A stretch of 64,000 nt of DNA from Harmothoe impar. Its lineage: Eukaryota; Annelida; Polychaeta; Phyllodocida; Polynoidae. The DNA lies in the NCBI GenBank assembly GCA_947462335.1, contig OX381714.1:17084618-17148617 (forward strand), written 5' to 3'. Position 1 is the stretch's first letter. The number at the start of each line of letters is the position of its first letter. The notes beneath the pieces are model-generated. The model saw only the letters and a list, made by a program, of their open reading frames with translations. It was not told the DNA's origin and ran no database searches. The position numbers and the translations under genes are program-made. Below are positions 57,597 to 64,000 of the stretch, one piece after another.

Positions 57597-57895
57597 TGCC
57601 ATCCCTGGTGATGCTGAGTGATCACCAGCGTGGCCACCCCTGGTGATGCTGAGTGATCACCAGCGTGGTCATCCCTGGTGATGCTGAGTGATCACCAACG
57701 TGGCCATCCCTGGTGATGCTGAGTGATCACCAACATGGCCATCCCTGGTGATGCTGAGTGATCACCAGCGTGGCCATCCCTAGTGATGCTGAGTGATTGA
57801 TGGCGACACATCACTCAGTTTTATTTCATCTAGCACATTGAGTGAGGACCTCACTCAGGATGGCCACGAGCCACCCCAGTTTGCTGGGATATTCT
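57597..57895. repeat. 35-bp minisatellite ending in a CCCAG terminus
   Basis: Five to six units of 35 bases (GGTGATGCTGAGTGATCACC, then AGCGTGGCCATCCCT), from 57607. The block ends in a CACCCCAGTTTGCTGGG terminus (57872-57888), the inverse of the left terminus at 41324. Both arrays share the vocabulary CACTCAG-ATGGC and GTGATCAC. Confidence 0.85.
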
Positions 57896-58382
57896 CTCCT
57901 CGACGTTCAAAGATTGTTGTCACAAAGAAGATGGAGGAGTAATTCTCAGTTATGTTTAATGGTGGCAGTTTCGAGTTTATAGGTCTTAGTTACAGTATCC
58001 CAGGAGGGTCAGAAAAGTTAACCTTTTTTTCACTGAGTTTGTCATTTTTGACTTTCTAAAATATTCAACAATTTCAAAATAATATGTGCACATACCACAA
58101 ACCGTAAACCCCATACTTAGTATAATGTAGGAAGCCATCTAGCATACCTGATGATTATAATGTTTCAAATAGTGTTGCAAATTGTAGATCTGATCACAGA
58201 CATAAATAGTATCCTCTTTAGGTCTGTGATCTGATTCAAAGCCCCAATAACTAACCCTTATGTACTGTATGTAGCAAACAGGCCCTGGGCCTATCTTATA
58301 CAGTCTAAATAAAATACCAAATGGCCACGTTTTTTGGAGTGGGCCACTTGACAGGCTAATTGACCAAGATATCACCCAGCAT

Positions 58383-58384
<2 letters not shown>
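57896..58384. other. Intergenic up to (TA)n array
   Basis: No gene. GTGGGCCACTTGACAGG (58338-58354) recurs beyond the second (TA)n array as GGGCCACTTGACAGG (63900-63914). Confidence 0.55.

Positions 58385-58450
<66 letters not shown>
58385..58450. repeat. (TA)n microsatellite, about 33 repeats
   Basis: An uninterrupted TA run. Open frames of alternating Tyr-Ile across it are artefacts. Confidence 0.95.
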
Positions 58451-58456
<6 letters not shown>

Positions 58457-58774
58457 TGCAACCCGGTTTGTGGGATCTTTCACTGTTCTCAGACCCTCGT
58501 AGTGGGGTCATTCCAAAATTGTGGGATCTTTTGCAAGACCCCGCAACCCACATGGGCTAAAATGATCCTATGTTCTATTATATGGAAAGATTTTTGGTTA
58601 AAAACATTTTTTTATGAAAACCCCACAATATTTTCAAGTTTATTATTGGTTCCCTTACCTGCTCCCGGGTGTCTCTACCCATCACAAACCACAGCCAAAG
58701 TATATATATATATACATCCTGTGTGGTCATGCCTGAGTGAGCACATGAAGGTCAAGCTGCCTCAGAATGTATAG

Positions 58775-59340
58775 TATATCAGGATCACATAATAGAGGGA
58801 AATATCACAAATATTATGTATACAGTCTAATACCATCAGATATGGACTTAATCAATGAGAAATGAAATTAGACTGGCTAAGTATTATTTTTCCAAACACA
58901 TAACCATTCCATGAATGATAATTATGGTACAATGTCAGGATCCCACAATGTATGTAGAAGAATTACCAAGGATCCCATTATCCAGGAGCAGAACTGACAC
59001 ACACTAATATATATATATATGTCCATATATAATATTATATACTGATTTGACTTGTGGGATCCTAGGATCTCATAATAGAGGGAGATATCATAGAATAATA
59101 TATACAGTCTAATACCATCAGCTATCGACTTAATCAATAATACATGAAATTAGACTGGTTAAGGATTATTTTTCCAAACACAAACCATTCCAAGAATGAT
59201 AACTACGGCACAATGTCAGGATCCCACAACATATGTAGAAAAATTACCAAGGATCCCATTATTCAAGAGCAGAACTGACTAACACTAATATATGTGTCCA
59301 TACATAATATTATATACTGGTTTGATTTGTGGGATCCTAG
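58775..59340. repeat. Tandem duplication, period about 286 bp
   Basis: Two diverged copies in direct order: CATAATAGAGGGA (58789 and 59075), ACAGTCTAATACCATCAG, GATTATTTTTCCAAACACA-like, ACAATGTCAGGATCCCACAA and TTGTGGGATCCTAGG. Confidence 0.85.
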
Positions 59341-59589
59341 GTTCCTATTGAGAATCCCACAAACGCAGGTATAAAAGCCATGAGGAGGGGGTGACATGTA
59401 TGAGATGGGCGTGATATGAATGATGTGAGGGTGACAGGGACTATCTATAGAGTAAGTGTCAGGGGGTGTGACATTGACTGAGGAGTGCCAGGGGGTGTGA
59501 CATTGTGTAGATGACAACTGAGGAGTGTCAGGGGGTGTGGTAGAGTGTATATGTCGACTGAAGAGTGTGAGGGGGTGTGGTAGAGTATA

Positions 59590-60472
59590 CACTGCAAAAA
59601 AGGTGTTTAGATCCTAAACACATTCCTGCCCGTATGTGTCCACACAATATGTGCCTAAACATGTTTGGACCAATAATAAGTTTAGCTCAGTGCTTAGAAA
59701 TGTATGTGTTTAAATCAATGTGTTTAAGAGAATGAGGTGTTTAGAATTCATGCACTTAGCATATTATTATGTGTATCTGTCAAGTGTTTAAGGATAAAAG
59801 TGGTATGTCTAGAGATGTAGATTATTATTATGTCTAGATTGCATTTAGATAAATAAATAATTTCATTTCCATATAGAGTCTTGAAGAGATTTCTAGCAGC
59901 CTCCCCACTTACTGCAATATATGCATCACTATTTTACATATGCCTCTACTTGGACATAGACACAACCTTGAGCCAATACAACAGACCTTCAGGGAAAATA
60001 ATGCTTTATCCATTCTTAGAGTTCTTAAAAGTGGTGTCTATGTAGCGGATGTACCTTTATTGCATTGTCATCATAGTGATGTAGCATTCAACCCTTGAAT
60101 CCTGCAATGCATTTTATTATCCTTTTGTATCCCATGCAATTTAAGTTAATTAACTCAGATTTAAGCACTTTCAGATCCACAACAATGTTTGAGTGGTTGT
60201 AGAATCTACATTCAATCACAGTTCTGCCACTTGGTATGTGTTTGATATACTACGATCTAAACACTACATGTTTACATCCTAAGCACCAATTTTTCATACT
60301 GTTTAAATACTAAACATCTAAACATATTCAATATAACTGTTCAGGTGTTTAGAATAAAACATGTTTAAGTCCTAAACATAAGGATTCAAAGACACAAACC
60401 TAGTAAAATGTTTAGACTTTAAACATGTTTAGACCTAAACATGTTTAAGTCCTAAGCACCTTTTCTGCAGTG
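59590..60472. mobile_element. 883-bp DNA element with CACTGCA ends
   Basis: The left end CACTGCAAAAAAGGTGTTTA is inverse to the right end TAAGCACCTTTTCTGCAGTG-like terminus, with TA outside both (59588-59589 and 60473-60474). The minisatellite reads through if the element and one TA are removed, which supports insertion at TA. Inside both ends are many AAACATGTTTAG / CCTAAAC words in both orientations, typical of subterminal transposase-binding repeats. No transposase is encoded. Superfamily is uncertain. Confidence 0.8.
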
Positions 60473-61941
60473 TAGATGACGAGTGAGGAGTGGCAGGGGT
60501 GTGGCAGAGAACAGATGATGACAGAGGATGTCAGGGGGTGTGGCAGGGTGCAGATGACGACAGAGGATGTCAGTGGGTTTGGCTTGGTGTAGAAGCCGCC
60601 GGGAAGATATCAGAAGATATTACAAGGATGTTAGGGGGTGCGGCAAGGGGTATATCATGCTGAATTGAGAATATCAGGGTGTCTGGCAGGGTGTACATGC
60701 TGACTTGAGGACATCAGGGGATGTGGCAGGGTGTACATGCCGACTTGAGGACATCAGGGGGTGTGGCAGGGTGTACATTCCGACTTGAGGACATCAGGGG
60801 GTGTGGCAGGGTGTACATGCCGACTTGAGGACATCAGGGGATGTGGCAGGGTGTGCATGCCGACTTGAGGACATCAGGGGGTGTGGCAGGGTGTACATGC
60901 TAACTTGAGGACATCAGGGGGTGTGGCAGGGTGTACATGCCGACTTGAGGGCATCAGGGGGTGTGGCAGGGTGTACATGCCGACTTGAGGACATCAGGGG
61001 GTGTGGCAGGGTGTACATGCCGACTTGAGGACATCAGGGGGTGTGGCAGGGTGTACATGCCGACTTGAGGACATCAGGGGGTGTGGCAGGGTGTACATGC
61101 TGACTTGAGGACATCAGGGGGTGTGGCAGGGTGTAGATGCCCACTTGAGGACATCAGGGGGTGTGGCAGGGTGTACATGCCGACTTGAGGACATCAGGGG
61201 GTGTGGCAGGGTGTACATGCCAACTTCAGGACATCAGGGGGTGTGGCAGGGTGTACATGCCGACTTGAGGACATCAGGGGGTGTGGCAGGGTGTACATTC
61301 CGACTTGAGGACATCAGGGGGTGTGGCAGGGTGTACATGCCGACTTGAGGGCATCAGGGGGTGTGGCAGGGTGTACATGCCGACTTGAGGACATCAGGGG
61401 GTGTGGCAGGGTGTACATGCCGACTTGAGGACATCAGGGGGTGTGGCAGGGTGTACATGCCGACTTGAGGACATCAGGGGGTGTGGCAGGGTGTACATGC
61501 TGACTTGAGGACATCAGGGGGTGTGGCAGGGTGTACATGCTGACTTGAGGACATCAGGGGGTGTGGCAGGGTGTACATGCCGACTTGAGGACATCAGGGG
61601 GTGTGGCAGGGTGTACATGCCGACTTGAGGACATCAGGGAGTGTGGCATGGTGCAGATGCCGCCTTGAGTATATCAGAGGATATCACAAGGTGTATCATG
61701 CTGACTTGAGAATGTCAGGGGGGTGTGGTAGGGTGGAGATGATGACTTGAGAATATCATGGGGTTTAGCCAGGTGCCGACTTGAGGACTTCAAGAAGGGG
61801 TGACGGGGTGTACATGCCAACTTGAGGACATTAGGGGGTGTGGTAGGGTGTATATGTCAAATGGGGAGTGTCAGGGTGTGTGGTAGAGTGTAGACGGCGA
61901 CTCAGGAGTGTGAGGGGTGTGGCAGGATGTAGATGACAATT

Positions 61942-62085
61942 CAATTCAATTTCTATTTAATCGTTTATTATCCTGAACAGTACATTCTACAAATTAATGC
62001 AGATATCAACGAACTCCTCAGTCGGAATATAAAAGGATGAGAATCACTCTTTAATAGTAACAATAAACAGTAAACATTATCACAC
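61942..62085 (-). mobile_element. Probable 5'-truncated retroposon tail in minisatellite
   Basis: Non-repeat AT-rich insert of about 145 bases beginning AATTCAATTCAATTTC. On the minus strand it ends in AATTGAATTGAATT, like the short tandem tails of CR1/L2-type LINEs and their SINEs. Assignment is tentative. Confidence 0.4.
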
Positions 62086-62660
62086 CCTCAGGGGGTGTGG
62101 CAGGGTGTGGGGTGTAGATGCCGACTGAGGAGTGTCAGGGGTTGTGGCAGGGTGTAGATGCCCACTTGAGGACATCAGGGTGTGTGGCAGAGTGCAGGTG
62201 CCGACTGGAGGATATCAGGGGATGTGGCAGGGTGTACATGCCGACTTGAGGACATCAAGGGGTGTGGCAGGGTGTACATGCCGACTTGAGGACATCAGGG
62301 GGTGTGGCAGGGTGTACATGCCGACTTGACAGACTGCTTGAGGATATCAGGGGTTGTGTCAAGATGTACATGGCGGCTTGAGGATATCAGGGGATGTGGC
62401 AGGGTGTACATGCCAACTTGAGGACATCAGGGGGTGTGGCAGGGTGTACATGCCGACTTGACAGACTGCTTGAGGATATCAGGGGTTGTGTCAAGATGTA
62501 CATGGCGACTTGGGGATATCAGGGGATGTGGCAGGGTGTACATGCCGACTTGAGGGCATCAGGGAGTGTGGCAGGGTGTAGATGATGAGAAATGTCAGGG
62601 GGGTGGCAGGGTGCAGATCATGATTGAGGAGGGTCAGGGGGTGTGGCACATTGCAGATAC

Positions 62661-63721
62661 TTACTATAGTATAGTGCTATAGTTTGTATGTATCAAGTAT
62701 TTGTCATTGCATGAGGAGGGGAAATCATAGGATCCCATAGCCCTAGGTTATAACTCACTTACTATAAGACCCCATAATCCAGTAGACACGATTTTCTCTT
62801 TGGTTTAATCTAATAAGACACACCTTTTAGAAATAGACTTCTTGAAAATACATTTCTGAAGCCAGAGTTGACTATGCATCTACTTAGTAGAGACATAGCT
62901 GGTTGGTGACTACAGCCTTAGCAAGTATCCCAGATAGAGTTCTGCCCCCCCCCCCCTTCTATATGTCCTTTGCTAATCCAAAACCAACACTAAGTAAACA
63001 TACCCCTGTACTAGGCCAAATTAGGTCAAGGGACAGCAGCTAAAAGACCACCACACTTTGGGCTCTTATTGTTGGGGAGCAGCCTGACCTAGATAATATA
63101 TGCATTCATAAATAGAGTTGGTAACAGCAGGATGCATCTACCCATATCAAATATAGTCACATATTAATTCAGTTCACTCTTCTGAACACACTAAACTAAG
63201 GGAATTTGTCACCAAAAATTGAAATTAACTTCATACACTATCAAAACTCCAATAAAATGAATGAACAGGAAAGACCCCACTATAGAGGGTTAAAACAGAT
63301 ACAAGACCCCATAATCCAAGAGCAGAATAGAAAGTCATGTCAACCATCACATTCTTGTGCTTTTCATCTATATATATATGTATTGCATGCATGCATCTGG
63401 TAGGTCCATAATAGTGAATGTATCCCCAAATAATTCTTTAAAGTAAATTCTCAAAGAGATCCCACTATGTCAGATGATACATATAGTTAAACCTTTTGTG
63501 GGGTCCTGACAGAGGTCATAGTTCAAGGTCATCCGGGACCCCATAAGGGGATCCCACAATATTACATTTAAAAAATTCTAATTTCGAAATTCTTTTGTCA
63601 GATTCTGGTTCTATCAATTTAGAGGTATACAAAACAGTAATTATTTTCTTTATATGTCTGTTAGTTCTATGGGATCCCACATCACTGGGTTACAGCTGAG
63701 ACCTCACAAACCGGGTGATAT
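62661..63721. other. Intergenic with GGATCCCAC words
   Basis: No gene. Words GGATCCCA / ACCCCATAATCCA recur (62728, 62770, 63305, 63556, 63674). A C-run lies at 62945-62955. GCATGCATGCATC lies at 63385. Confidence 0.5.

Positions 63722-64000
<279 letters not shown>

Larger units (their letters stand above)
59395..62660. repeat. Large 40-bp minisatellite with two insertions
   Basis: The core at about 60660-61640 has some 24 head-to-tail 40-base units (GTGTGGCAGGGTGTACATGC, then CGACTTGAGGACATCAGGGG), many identical. Degenerate units extend to 59395 and 62660. The array is split by an 883-bp DNA element (59590-60472) and by a small non-repeat insert (61942-62085). Open frames in it (61121, 62132, 62394) are by-products: 40 is not a multiple of 3, so the three frames rotate. 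Confidence 0.95.

Noticed and set aside
58139..58560. Open frames containing long Tyr-Ile runs
   Set aside because: Direct translation of the (TA)n array.
60660..61640. Regular 40-bp repeats that could suggest a CRISPR array
   Set aside because: Units are contiguous with no unique spacers, and the genome is eukaryotic. This is a minisatellite.
61121..62585. Open reading frames with repeated MWQGV/GCGRVYMPT peptides
   Set aside because: They are translations of the minisatellite in rotating frames, with no start context or coding signature.

Overview
This is a repeat-dominated piece of an animal nuclear genome. The evidence is the C2H2 zinc-finger gene with TGEKP-type linkers, spliceosomal-type donor and acceptor sites, a metazoan-style LINE, a Ty3/Gypsy LTR element, a DIRS-type tyrosine-recombinase retroelement, and many short inverted-repeat DNA elements flanked by TA. 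The mixture and the AT-rich intergenic DNA fit a marine invertebrate (mollusc, hemichordate, echinoderm or cephalochordate). I cannot name the species from sequence alone.

Layout. 1-21 kb holds no gene I can support. It is built of non-autonomous DNA elements and dispersed repeats: a 165-bp element at 3243, a 578-bp foldback element at 6434 with a 6-bp target duplication, two TA-flanked elements that share one TA at 7169-8897, a diverged foldback relative at 14672, an AACGTTAT-rich palindromic element at 15848, and a pair of nearly identical Tc1/mariner-like elements at 17006-18717. 21.1-26.5 kb (minus strand) is a LINE with a poly(A) tail. Its first reading frame encodes a coiled coil, an RRM-like segment and, unusually, a NADAR (YbiA-like) domain with a QGDN-rich tail. 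Its second frame encodes the reverse transcriptase but has lost nearly all of its endonuclease; a 163-bp tandem repeat lies in that interval. 27.6-29.3 kb (plus) is the broken 3' half of a DIRS-like element. 29.3-37 kb and 39-44.8 kb are intergenic DNA with diverged dispersed repeats, palindromes and minisatellites.

The one convincing host gene is a six-finger C2H2 protein at 37599-38771 (plus). It appears to have a TATA-like promoter, a cluster of AGGTGTGA-type motifs, and a 5'-UTR intron.

44.9-55.8 kb is a complete-ended 10.9-kb Ty3/Gypsy element. Its two 666-bp LTRs differ at one base, and it has a TTAG target duplication, so it is young. However, pol has an internal deletion that removes most of the reverse transcriptase, including the second catalytic motif, while RNase H and integrase remain open. 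A 3.5-kb non-coding tract rich in tandem repeats follows pol. 57.6-64 kb is satellite country: a 35-bp minisatellite, a 40-bp minisatellite with an 883-bp DNA element inserted in it, a tandem 286-bp duplication, two long (TA)n arrays and many copies of the word GTGGGATC(C).

The most interesting object is the LINE first-ORF protein fused to a NADAR domain. That domain family acts on NAD/ADP-ribose derivatives, which suggests a link between a retrotransposon and ADP-ribose chemistry.
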